Origin: Myxococcales bacterium
GTDB lineage: Bacteria; Myxococcota_A; UBA9160; SMWR01
NCBI GenBank assembly: GCA_022571825.1
Contig: JACZXC010000185.1
Location: forward strand, 1-6,303
Direction: 5' to 3'
Length of the DNA stretch: 6,303 nt
Of this stretch, positions 1-5,536 are shown piece by piece. The position numbers were made by a program, and so were the translations under genes. The notes below the pieces were generated by a model that worked only from the letters and a program-made list of their open reading frames with translations, made no database searches and had not been told where the DNA came from. Position 1 is the stretch's first letter, and every line of letters starts with the position of its first letter.

Positions 1-471
1 CACGCGTCTGAGCTGGATTTCACCCCAACGCCCGCGCACGCTCGGCGTGCGCAACGCGCGCACCAAGTTCGAGGTCTCCGCGTGAAGCTTCTCGTGGGCG
101 CTGCCCACCGCCTTGAGCTGCTCGGTGAGGCGTGAGTAATGGCCGTGGCGCTCCTTCTCGATCTCCTGGAGCTTGACCTGGATGCCGGTGAGGGCCTGGC
201 TGATGGGGTCGACGAGCTCGTCGATGGCCTTCTCGCGGTTCTCGAGCTCGGCGGCGGCGCCTTTCTGGAACTCGCCGAGGGAGGCTCGGGCCAGCGTGAT
301 GAAGGACTGGTTGTTCTGACGCAACGCCTCGCCGGCCAAGGCCTGGAATGCGTCCCGCGAGTGGTTGCCGACCCGCTGCCCCTGGCGAAGCCACGCCCCC
401 ATCGCCACGCCCGTCACGGTGGCTCCCACCGCCAAGCCGAGCAGCAACACCAGAACGGTTCCCGTGTCCAT
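1..471 (-). CDS. rmuC: RmuC family protein, N-terminal part (cut by window edge)
   Basis: The minus strand is open from an ATG at 471 to base 1, giving 157 codons without a stop; the C-terminal part lies outside the window. Residues 5-26 form a hydrophobic N-terminal membrane anchor (starts MDTGTVLVLLLGLAVG). Residues about 35-140 are charged and helical, consistent with the long coiled coil of RmuC proteins (for example EFQKGAAAELENREKAIDEL). Residues about 141-157 contain TPSVRGRWGEIQLRRV, which matches the highly conserved entry to the RmuC nuclease-like core and is the main basis for the name. RmuC is known in E. coli as a factor limiting recombination at inverted repeats, with a predicted restriction-endonuclease-like fold. 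The start is backed by GGAGGG four bases upstream and by the membrane segment beginning right after it. Family assignment is firm; catalytic residues cannot be inspected here. Confidence 0.93.
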   Translation of the reverse strand, partial: MDTGTVLVLLLGLAVGATVTGVAMGAWLRQGQRVGNHSRDAFQALAGEALRQNNQSFITLARASLGEFQKGAAAELENREKAIDELVDPISQALTGIQVKLQEIEKERHGHYSRLTEQLKAVGSAHEKLHAETSNLVRALRTPSVRGRWGEIQLRRV

Positions 472-715
472 CGATCCCTCCACTGCCGACGCCCCGGTAT
501 GGCTGTGGGGCCGGTCCGGAACGATCGCCGACCCGTATGTCAGATTCGGTCACGACGAGGCCGAGAGGGTTCGCCGAGAAGCGTACCCCGTCGAGCCGGA
601 TGGGGCACCTTGCCAGCTCAGCGCGCGTGAAGGCTTCTGTCCGCGTGCCAGTCGGTCCGCGCAAGCGCTGAACCCGCTTCCAGAGGAAAAATCTCACGTA
701 CCCGAGGTTGGGAGG
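472..715. other. Divergent intergenic spacer between rmuC and the aldo/keto reductase
   Basis: No convincing gene is present. Several frames are open because of high G+C, but none has a Shine-Dalgarno sequence or a recognisable protein, and they run out of frame into rmuC or as an unlikely N-terminal extension of the reductase. A possible minus-strand -10 element, TACGCT (plus-strand 580-585), preceded by a poor -35-like GTGCCC, could serve rmuC with a leader of about 100 bases, but this is weak. I see no tRNA cloverleaf, riboswitch or terminator hairpin. Confidence 0.6.
476..481 (-). promoter_or_regulatory. Ribosome binding site of rmuC
   Basis: Read on the minus strand this is GGAGGG, four bases before the ATG at 471. 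It fixes the rmuC start and argues against a longer, out-of-frame minus-strand reading that crosses this point. Confidence 0.75.
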
Positions 716-719
716 TTGA
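704..719 (+). repeat. Tandem 8-base direct repeat overlapping a -35 element
   Basis: GAGGTTGG at 704-711 is followed directly by GAGGTTGA at 712-719, so seven of eight bases repeat. The second copy runs into the TTGACA at 716-721. A two-copy repeat beside a promoter can be a regulator site, but two short copies can also arise by chance. Confidence 0.45.
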
Positions 720-746
720 CATCCAAAGGCCCGTCGGGGCTACTCT
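716..746 (+). promoter_or_regulatory. Probable sigma-70-type promoter of the aldo/keto reductase
   Basis: TTGACA at 716-721 is a perfect -35 hexamer in otherwise G+C-rich sequence. The -10 is weak: GCTACT at 739-744 gives a 17-base spacer, and TACTCT at 741-746 gives a 19-base spacer, each with three of six consensus matches. Transcription would start near 750-755, leaving a leader of about 30 bases with a strong ribosome binding site before the GTG at 782. The -35 is clear; the exact -10 is uncertain. Confidence 0.55.
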
Positions 747-765
747 GGCGCGGCCCGAAACCGCC

Positions 766-774
766 GAGGAGGAG
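766..774 (+). promoter_or_regulatory. Ribosome binding site of the aldo/keto reductase
   Basis: GAGGAGGAG lies seven bases before the GTG at 782. It decides the start against the much longer in-frame reading beginning at 365, whose extra residues do not resemble the family. Confidence 0.75.
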
Positions 775-781
775 CACCACC

Positions 782-1819
782 GTGGAACAGCGAATTCTGG
801 GGAAGACCGGCATCACAGTCAGCCGCACCTGCCTCGGCGCGATGATGTTCGGCGCCATGGGAAATCGGGACCCCCGCGATTGCGTCGGGATCATCCATCG
901 GGCCCTCGATGCCGGCGTGAACTTCATCGATACCGCGGACGCGTACTCCCGGGGAGAATCCGAGGAGATCGTCGGACAGGCGCTGAAGGGCCGGCGCGAT
1001 CGGGTCGTGCTCGCCACGAAGTTCTTCGTTCCCATGGGCGAGGACCCCAACATGAAGGGCGGCTCACGCCGCTGGATCGTGGAGGCGGTCGAGAACAGCC
1101 TGCGCCGCCTGGGAACCGACTACATCGATCTCTACCAGATCCACCGCTACGACGACGCCACCGACCTCGAGGAAACCTTGTCGGCCTTGAGCGATCTGGT
1201 GCATCAGGGGAAGATCCGCTGCTTCGGGTCGTCGATGTTCCCGGCGGATCGGATCGTCGAGTCGCACTGGATCGCCGAGAGGCGCGGCCTGCTGCGCTTC
1301 CGCTGCGAGCAGCCCTGGTACTCGATCTTCGCCCGCGAGGTCGAGCGCTTCGTCCTGCCGGCCTGCGCGCGCTACGGCATGGGGGCGATCATCTGGAGTC
1401 CGTTGGACGGCGGCTGGCTCACCGGTCGCTACCGCAAACCCGAGGATCTGGGTGAAAAGACCCGGATCGCGGCCCTGGCCCGAATGCGAGGCAAGGACTT
1501 CGATCCGGCCAGCGAGCTCAACCTGCGGAAGTTCCAGCTCGTCGACGCGCTCTCGAAGATCGCCGCCGACTCGGGCCTCTCGCTCACGCACCTGGCCCTG
1601 GCCTTCACCCTGGAACACCCGGCGGTCACGGCGGCGATCATCGGCCCGCGCACCCGGGAGCAGCTCGACGATCTACTGACGTCCGTCGACCTGCGACTCG
1701 ATTCCGAGATTCTCGATCGGATCGATCTACTGGTTCCGCCGGGCACCAGTGTGAACGGCATCGACCCGACCTCGCGTCCGCGGGGGCTGGGTCGTCGGGT
1801 TCGACGCCGCAGCGCCTAG
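782..1819 (+). CDS. Aldo/keto reductase (NADPH-dependent, TIM-barrel)
   Basis: This encodes 345 residues from a GTG start, a normal length for this class of aldo/keto reductase. These cytosolic enzymes reduce aldehydes or ketones to alcohols with NAD(P)H on an (alpha/beta)8 barrel. The N-terminus (RILGKTGITVSRTCLG) is the typical first strand of the family. The catalytic tetrad is complete: Asp50 and Tyr55 in FIDTADAYS, Lys80 in LATKFF and His121 in DLYQIHR. Residues about 280-300, with IIGPRTREQLDDLL, match the C-terminal cofactor-phosphate-binding segment. The substrate cannot be inferred; nothing in the neighbourhood ties it to a pathway. The protein ends in an Arg-rich tail (RPRGLGRRVRRRSA), probably disordered. 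Its TAG stop overlaps the stop of the convergent glycosyltransferase gene by four bases. It probably has its own promoter at 716-746 and is transcribed alone. Confidence 0.95.
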   Translation: MEQRILGKTGITVSRTCLGAMMFGAMGNRDPRDCVGIIHRALDAGVNFIDTADAYSRGESEEIVGQALKGRRDRVVLATKFFVPMGEDPNMKGGSRRWIVEAVENSLRRLGTDYIDLYQIHRYDDATDLEETLSALSDLVHQGKIRCFGSSMFPADRIVESHWIAERRGLLRFRCEQPWYSIFAREVERFVLPACARYGMGAIIWSPLDGGWLTGRYRKPEDLGEKTRIAALARMRGKDFDPASELNLRKFQLVDALSKIAADSGLSLTHLALAFTLEHPAVTAAIIGPRTREQLDDLLTSVDLRLDSEILDRIDLLVPPGTSVNGIDPTSRPRGLGRRVRRRSA

Positions 1820-3051
1820 GGCTGGCCGACGATCGCCCGGGCCGCGACCGGGAGCATGTCCATCCCGGTGACCTCGCCGAACAGCGGCCGGCGAGCGCGC
1901 TCCTTCGCGCGGAACTGCCGCTCCTCGAGCACCGATTCGAACAGCGCCATCAGCTGCTCGGCGGTCCGCTCCCAGCGAAACGCGCGCACACGCTCGCGAC
2001 CGCGCTTGACCAGCATCTCGCTCGCTCCGGGAGCGAACAGGGCGCTGTGCATGGCGCGGGCGAGGGAATGGATATCGTGGGGATCCGCGTAAAAGGCTGC
2101 GTCTCCCGCCACCTCGCGAATGGTGGGCAGATCCGAAGCGACCAGCGGCACGTCGCTGGCCATGGCCTCGAGCAGCGGCAGTCCGAAGCTCTCGAGGTAG
2201 GAGGGGAAGACGAAGAGCTGGGCTTGGGCGTAGTAGCGGCGGATCTCGCGGTAGGGCACCTCTCCGAGGATGTGGATCGACTCGGCCAGATCCCCTGTGG
2301 CACGGCGGGCTCGCTGCATCTGCTCGAAGTAGGGCGCGTCCTGGTTGTCGCCGACGATCACGAGGTCGGGAAGGTCCGGCCGCTGACGGGCCAGCTCGGC
2401 GTAAGCCTCGATCAGCCGGACATAGTTCTTGTAGGTGTAGATGGAGCTCACGGACAAGATGTACGGGCGCTGCCAGGGATCGCGCGCCTCCCGGGTCGGG
2501 CCCCATTCAGCACGGTCGATTCCGTGGTGGATCCAGCTTCGCTTTCGATCCGGGATTCCCAGGGAATCCCCGATCGTCTGTGCGGAGTGCTCCGATACGA
2601 AGTGGATCCGGTCGCAGTGCTTGGCCGAAAGCCGCGCCAGCCGGTTCAGGATGCCGAGTCGCAGCTTCTGACGCAGCGGCCAGTCGACCACGGACCGCTC
2701 GAAGACGTTCAGGTTCTGGAAGCTGGCAATCACCGGGCAGGGCGCAGTCACCGGGGCATACTCCCCGACCGAGTAGAAGACGTCTGCCTTCCACTGGGCT
2801 GCGAGCCTTGGAGCCTCGACGTAGGTGAAACGCAGGCGCCTCGCGAGGCTCGGCTCCCTCAGTCGATCGATCTCCAGGTTGGGAAGCGACGGCATCGATT
2901 CGGCCAGCTGCGAGCTTCGAAGGAAGACCCGGAACCGGTCGCCCGGGTAGCCGCGCGCGAGGTGCGGAATGATGTTCACCGCGTAGGTGAAACCACCTCC
3001 ACCCTGCACCATGGACATATCAATCATGAATCGCCGGCCAGCTCTCCGCAT
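1816..3051 (-). CDS. Glycosyltransferase, GT4-type (GT-B fold)
   Basis: This encodes 411 residues from ATG at 3051, with GGGAGG four bases upstream. GT4 enzymes transfer a sugar from a nucleotide-sugar donor to an acceptor with retained configuration, usually at the cytosolic face of the membrane in surface polysaccharide, lipopolysaccharide or glycolipid synthesis. The Gly-rich loop QGGGGFTYAVN (residues 16-26) fits the N-terminal Rossmann domain. The C-terminal donor-binding domain opens with YILSVSSIYTYKN (197-209; Lys208 is the likely phosphate contact). It continues with DLVIVGDN (229-236) and ILGEVPYREIRRYY (261-274), and carries the E-x7-E motif at Glu287 and Glu295 in ESFGLPLLE. No signal peptide or membrane span is visible. 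A longer reading from an ATG at 3258 was rejected because it overlaps the divergent gene, lacks a ribosome binding site and adds non-homologous sequence. Sugar and acceptor are unknown. Confidence 0.93.
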   Translation of the reverse strand: MRRAGRRFMIDMSMVQGGGGFTYAVNIIPHLARGYPGDRFRVFLRSSQLAESMPSLPNLEIDRLREPSLARRLRFTYVEAPRLAAQWKADVFYSVGEYAPVTAPCPVIASFQNLNVFERSVVDWPLRQKLRLGILNRLARLSAKHCDRIHFVSEHSAQTIGDSLGIPDRKRSWIHHGIDRAEWGPTREARDPWQRPYILSVSSIYTYKNYVRLIEAYAELARQRPDLPDLVIVGDNQDAPYFEQMQRARRATGDLAESIHILGEVPYREIRRYYAQAQLFVFPSYLESFGLPLLEAMASDVPLVASDLPTIREVAGDAAFYADPHDIHSLARAMHSALFAPGASEMLVKRGRERVRAFRWERTAEQLMALFESVLEERQFRAKERARRPLFGEVTGMDMLPVAARAIVGQP

Positions 3052-3055
3052 CGGA

Positions 3056-3061
3056 CCTCCC
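3056..3061 (-). promoter_or_regulatory. Ribosome binding site of the minus-strand glycosyltransferase
   Basis: Read on the minus strand this is GGGAGG, four bases before the ATG at 3051. It selects this start over in-frame ATGs at 3258 and 3027, neither of which has a comparable site. Confidence 0.75.
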
Positions 3062-3125
3062 GAAACGCGTTCCACCCTATGCATGTAGTGGGGGGTTGGG
3101 GGGCGATGTGACACCGGGAGATTCC

Positions 3126-3154
3126 GTGGCGTTCCCCGCGGGGGCGGATATCCT
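3126..3154 (+). promoter_or_regulatory. Possible promoter giving a leaderless glycosyltransferase mRNA
   Basis: TATCCT at 3149-3154 fits a -10 hexamer (four of six consensus bases, with TA first and T last). GTGGCG at 3126-3131 is a poor -35, 17 bases upstream. The GTG start at 3164 begins nine bases after the hexamer, so transcription would begin at or just before the start codon. No Shine-Dalgarno is visible before 3164, which fits leaderless initiation. This is inference from spacing. Confidence 0.35.
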
Positions 3155-3163
3155 TCGCGGGCC

Positions 3164-4288
3164 GTGTCCGCAGCCGACGACCGGAAAACGCGGGTTCTGC
3201 TCGGACTGACCGGGCTCGAGATCGGAGGGGGCATTGCCAGCGTGGCCCACAGCTTCACCCGGGCCCTGGACGAGATGGCGGGGGAAGGGTCTCTCGGACG
3301 GGTCGACCGGGTGCTTCTTCGGGACGATCCGGCAGCGCCGCCTCGGGCCCCTCCACACGGTGACCAGCAGCTCTCGGGGAATCGACAGCTTCGATTCGTG
3401 TGGCAGATCTGGCGCAGCCTTCGACGTCACCGGCACGATTTCGTCTTCTTCGACCAGCTGGGCCCGGCGCGGAGCACCCAGCTACCCCTCCCCGGTTTTC
3501 CGCCTCCCCGCTATGCCATCTTCTGCCACGGCATCGAGCTCGAGGGGGCCGATCGGGGGCAGCGGGGACGGACGCTGCGGGGCGCCTGGCGGCTGCTGAC
3601 GAACTCGGAGCAGACCGCGGACCGGGTGCGCCGCCTAGATCCGGGGCTCGCGGACCGGATCCGGGTGACCCCCCTGTGTATCGACCCCCGCAAGATCGGG
3701 GCCTGGGCGGTCGGGGAGCTCGCATCGGGGGCGGGTCGGGCCCTCGCCGCTCTGATGGTGGGGCGCATGTGGTCCGAGGAACGCGGCAAGGGCCACGATG
3801 CGGTGATCGAGGCCTGGGCTCGGGTCCGCCGCCGCGTACCGGACGCGGAGCTCTGGATCGCCGGGTCCGGAAACGACCGGCCACGGCTCGAGGCGAAGGC
3901 GGCGCAACGGGCCCCTGGCGGGGTCCGATTCCTGGGCTCGGTGTCGGATGCCGAACTGGGCCGTCTCTATCAGCGCGCCGCCGTCTTCGTCATGCCGAGT
4001 CGCCAGGAGGGCTTCGGTCTCGTCTACGCGGAGGCCATGTGGCACGGACTGCCGTGCATCGGGTCGACCCGGGACGCCGCCCGCGAGGTGATCGAAGCGG
4101 GCGAAACGGGTTTCCTGGTTCCCTTTGGCGACGTCGAAGCCATCGGCGCGGCGATCGCGGACCTGCTCTCCGACGAGGAGCGTCGCGACCGCATGGGCGA
4201 AGTGGCCCGCCGGCGGGCGCGTGAGCGGTTTGGCTACGCGAGCTTTCGCACCGCGCTGCGGGCCGCCCTCGATCTTCCGCCGGTCTAG
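3164..4288 (+). CDS. Glycosyltransferase, GT4-type (GT-B fold), second of a divergent pair
   Basis: This encodes 374 residues from GTG at 3164, the only usable start: an in-frame stop lies at 3086-3088 and no other start codon occurs between. The role is transfer of a sugar from a nucleotide-sugar to an acceptor, probably for a cell-surface glycan; donor and acceptor are unknown. VLLGLTGLEIGGGIASV (residues 11-27) is the first strand and Gly-rich loop. CHGIE (121-125) and LLTNSEQTADRV (144-155) fit the end of the N-terminal domain. ALMVGRM with Arg201, then ERGKGHD with Lys209, form the usual donor-diphosphate contacts. ELWIAGSGNDRPRLE (229-243) and VRFLGSVSDAELGRLY (254-269) are typical C-terminal strands. 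The E-x7-E pair is Glu282 and Glu290 in EGFGLVYAE. It shares little sequence with the neighbouring glycosyltransferase beyond family motifs, so a recent duplication is unlikely. No membrane span is visible. Confidence 0.92.
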   Translation: MSAADDRKTRVLLGLTGLEIGGGIASVAHSFTRALDEMAGEGSLGRVDRVLLRDDPAAPPRAPPHGDQQLSGNRQLRFVWQIWRSLRRHRHDFVFFDQLGPARSTQLPLPGFPPPRYAIFCHGIELEGADRGQRGRTLRGAWRLLTNSEQTADRVRRLDPGLADRIRVTPLCIDPRKIGAWAVGELASGAGRALAALMVGRMWSEERGKGHDAVIEAWARVRRRVPDAELWIAGSGNDRPRLEAKAAQRAPGGVRFLGSVSDAELGRLYQRAAVFVMPSRQEGFGLVYAEAMWHGLPCIGSTRDAAREVIEAGETGFLVPFGDVEAIGAAIADLLSDEERRDRMGEVARRRARERFGYASFRTALRAALDLPPV

Positions 4289-4307
4289 AACCACGCCCGT
4301 CTAGAAC
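4283..4307. repeat. 9-base direct repeat around the glycosyltransferase stop codon
   Basis: GTCTAGAAC occurs at 4283-4291, where it contains the TAG stop of the plus-strand gene, and again at 4299-4307, 16 bases on. The two lie in different frames. Each copy includes the palindrome TCTAGA. They sit in the 34-base gap between convergent genes, where no stem-loop terminator is evident. A small local duplication is the simplest explanation. Confidence 0.55.
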
Positions 4308-4322
4308 GAACCCGACGGAGCC

Positions 4323-5330
4323 CTAGCCATCGTCCCCGTCCGCTGCCCGATGTCGGGCCACGCACTCGAGCAGGTCCGTGCGGAGTCGTTCGGCGAGCGG
4401 CTGGTTGCGGGCGGCTGCATCGGGGCCCGAGAGCTGGGACGAAGCCGGGCGGGTCACGATGCCGTCCGCCGGCGAGATGGTTCTGGGTGCCGGAACTCCA
4501 GCCGCGGCCAGCCACACCACCAGGGTCCGAGAGGCCTGGGCCTTGAGTCGACCGACGAATGCGCGAGGGCCCCCGATCCCCTCCGAGGAATCGGCCCGGC
4601 CATCGTCACAAGACACGAGGACCAGCGGCAGCGCGCCGCCGGCCAGATAGTGTCGGATCCGCGACAGGGCGTGATCGGGGTGCTGGAACACGTGAACCCG
4701 TGGAAACAGAGGGGACAGCGACTGCTTGGTCCATTCCAGGGCGTCCAGGTGTGAGTCGATGACCACGACCGGTTGCCTGGCCGGCGACGGGATCGCAGCG
4801 CTGGCGGGCGATTCCGCGGCCTCGTCGGTTGGAGGGCGCGAACGCGCCTCATCGCTCAGGCGAGTCGCTTCCATCATCAAGTACTGGGGTTGGATCCCCG
4901 TCGCGGTCAGGACCTTCGGATCGGCGGGCTCGCAAGCATCCCGGACGTCGAGGCTGAATTCCCCGGATTCCCACCCGAGCAGCTGGATCACGGAGGTCTC
5001 GACGCTGTCCCCGAGCACGGCCTCTAGGCGATCTTGAGTGATGACACCGCGCTGGATCAGGATCGTCTCGACGTCCTCGTCCCCACGGTCGGCCTCGGCC
5101 TCAGCGGAGTCGAAATCTTCTTTGCCCACGATACCGCCATCGACCAGGACCCCGCGGAGATCGGTTGGCCCGCCGGGCAGGACCGCGCCCCGCACGAGGC
5201 CATCCTGGAGCACGATTCGCCCCTCGCCCTCGGCCCCGCGCAGGCTCAACACTCCCGATTTCCTAGCGAGACCGATGATCTGCAGCAACTCGGCGAGAGC
5301 GAGATCCTCCAGGCTCCCAACCAGGCCCAT
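4323..5330 (-). CDS. DUF4388 (PATAN-type) protein with C-terminal degenerate receiver domain
   Basis: This encodes 335 residues from ATG at 5330, preceded by GGAGGGG. Residues about 1-130 match the DUF4388/PATAN pattern, opening GSLEDLALAELLQIIGLARK and SGVLSL and continuing with GRIVLQDGLVRGAVLPGG. Such domains occur with receivers in regulators of motility and development, where they are thought to mediate protein contacts. Residues about 162-186 are an Ala/Pro/Ser/Glu-rich linker. Residues about 187-325 look like a response-regulator receiver: PVVVIDSHLDALEWTKQSL for strand and helix 1, LPLVLVSCDDG for strand 3, RTLVVWLAAAG for strand 4 and ADGIVTRPAS for strand 5. Key residues are lost. 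The second acidic residue is Ser193, the phosphoacceptor position appears to be Ser240, the conserved Thr/Ser is replaced by hydrophobic or Ala residues, and the conserved Lys is Arg294. Phosphorylation is therefore unlikely. The output is unknown; there is no DNA-binding or enzymatic domain. Confidence 0.85.
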   Translation of the reverse strand: MGLVGSLEDLALAELLQIIGLARKSGVLSLRGAEGEGRIVLQDGLVRGAVLPGGPTDLRGVLVDGGIVGKEDFDSAEAEADRGDEDVETILIQRGVITQDRLEAVLGDSVETSVIQLLGWESGEFSLDVRDACEPADPKVLTATGIQPQYLMMEATRLSDEARSRPPTDEAAESPASAAIPSPARQPVVVIDSHLDALEWTKQSLSPLFPRVHVFQHPDHALSRIRHYLAGGALPLVLVSCDDGRADSSEGIGGPRAFVGRLKAQASRTLVVWLAAAGVPAPRTISPADGIVTRPASSQLSGPDAAARNQPLAERLRTDLLECVARHRAADGDDG

Positions 5331-5332
5331 TT

Positions 5333-5339
5333 CCCCTCC
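5333..5339 (-). promoter_or_regulatory. Ribosome binding site of the DUF4388 gene
   Basis: Read on the minus strand this is GGAGGGG, two bases before the ATG at 5330 (five from the GGAG core). It supports the start, as does the family-typical N-terminus MGLVGSLEDL. Confidence 0.7.
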
Positions 5340-5527
5340 ACGGCAGTCTCTTTCGGAACGTCCCGCGCCGACTGCAAAGACGCCCGCATGGAACGGATCG
5401 GCTGACGGGATGTGGACTTGATCTGCCGAATTTCCTCACGCCGAAGAATGGAGCGGTTCTGGATGATTCCAATATTCGTCCAGACGGGGCTTCATCTACC
5501 CGCCCCAACGCCGATACGACCGAGATG
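5340..5527. other. Divergent spacer between the two signalling genes
   Basis: This stretch must hold the promoters of both divergent genes. It is locally less G+C-rich, notably around 5418-5480. AATATT at 5471-5476 is a four-of-six -10 candidate on the plus strand without a good -35. TTGATC at 5418-5423 resembles a -35 without a well-spaced -10. No minus-strand pair stands out. I see no small gene, stem-loop or clear operator. Confidence 0.5.
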
Positions 5528-5533
5528 GGAGGG
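5528..5533 (+). promoter_or_regulatory. Ribosome binding site deciding the GTG start of the receiver-PilZ gene
   Basis: GGAGGG within a longer purine run (5527-5535) lies just before the in-frame GTG at 5537. The alternative ATG at 5525 overlaps this site and has no Shine-Dalgarno of its own, so the GTG is preferred. Confidence 0.6.
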
Positions 5534-5536
5534 AGT

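Noticed and set aside
610..660. Possible sigma-54 promoter on the minus strand upstream of rmuC (a TGGCACG start)
   Set aside because: The downstream GC is three bases too far from the GG pair for the strict -24/-12 spacing.
20..697. Minus-strand open frame of 225 codons starting upstream of rmuC
   Set aside because: It runs out of frame through the well-recognised rmuC sequence, has no Shine-Dalgarno, and its translation is low-complexity Arg/Gly-rich text typical of a shadow frame.
365..781. N-terminal extension of the aldo/keto reductase by 139 codons
   Set aside because: The family N-terminus begins right after GTG 782, which has a strong ribosome binding site and an upstream promoter; the extension resembles no domain and would cross the promoter.
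2047..3111. Plus-strand open frame of 354 codons opposite the minus-strand glycosyltransferase
   Set aside because: It is a mirror frame caused by G/C-biased third positions; the minus strand carries clear GT4 motifs and this translation resembles no family.
3052..3258. N-terminal extension of the minus-strand glycosyltransferase from ATG 3258
   Set aside because: It would overlap the 5' end of the divergent glycosyltransferase, lacks a ribosome binding site, and the Gly-rich loop expected near the N-terminus is well placed from ATG 3051.
3255..4294. Long minus-strand open frames opposite the second glycosyltransferase
   Set aside because: Arg/Pro-rich shadow translations with no motifs, opposite a gene with complete GT4 signatures.
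4289..4322. Bidirectional terminator between the convergent genes
   Set aside because: No stem of useful length followed by a T-run can be drawn on either strand; only the short GTCTAGAAC repeat is present.
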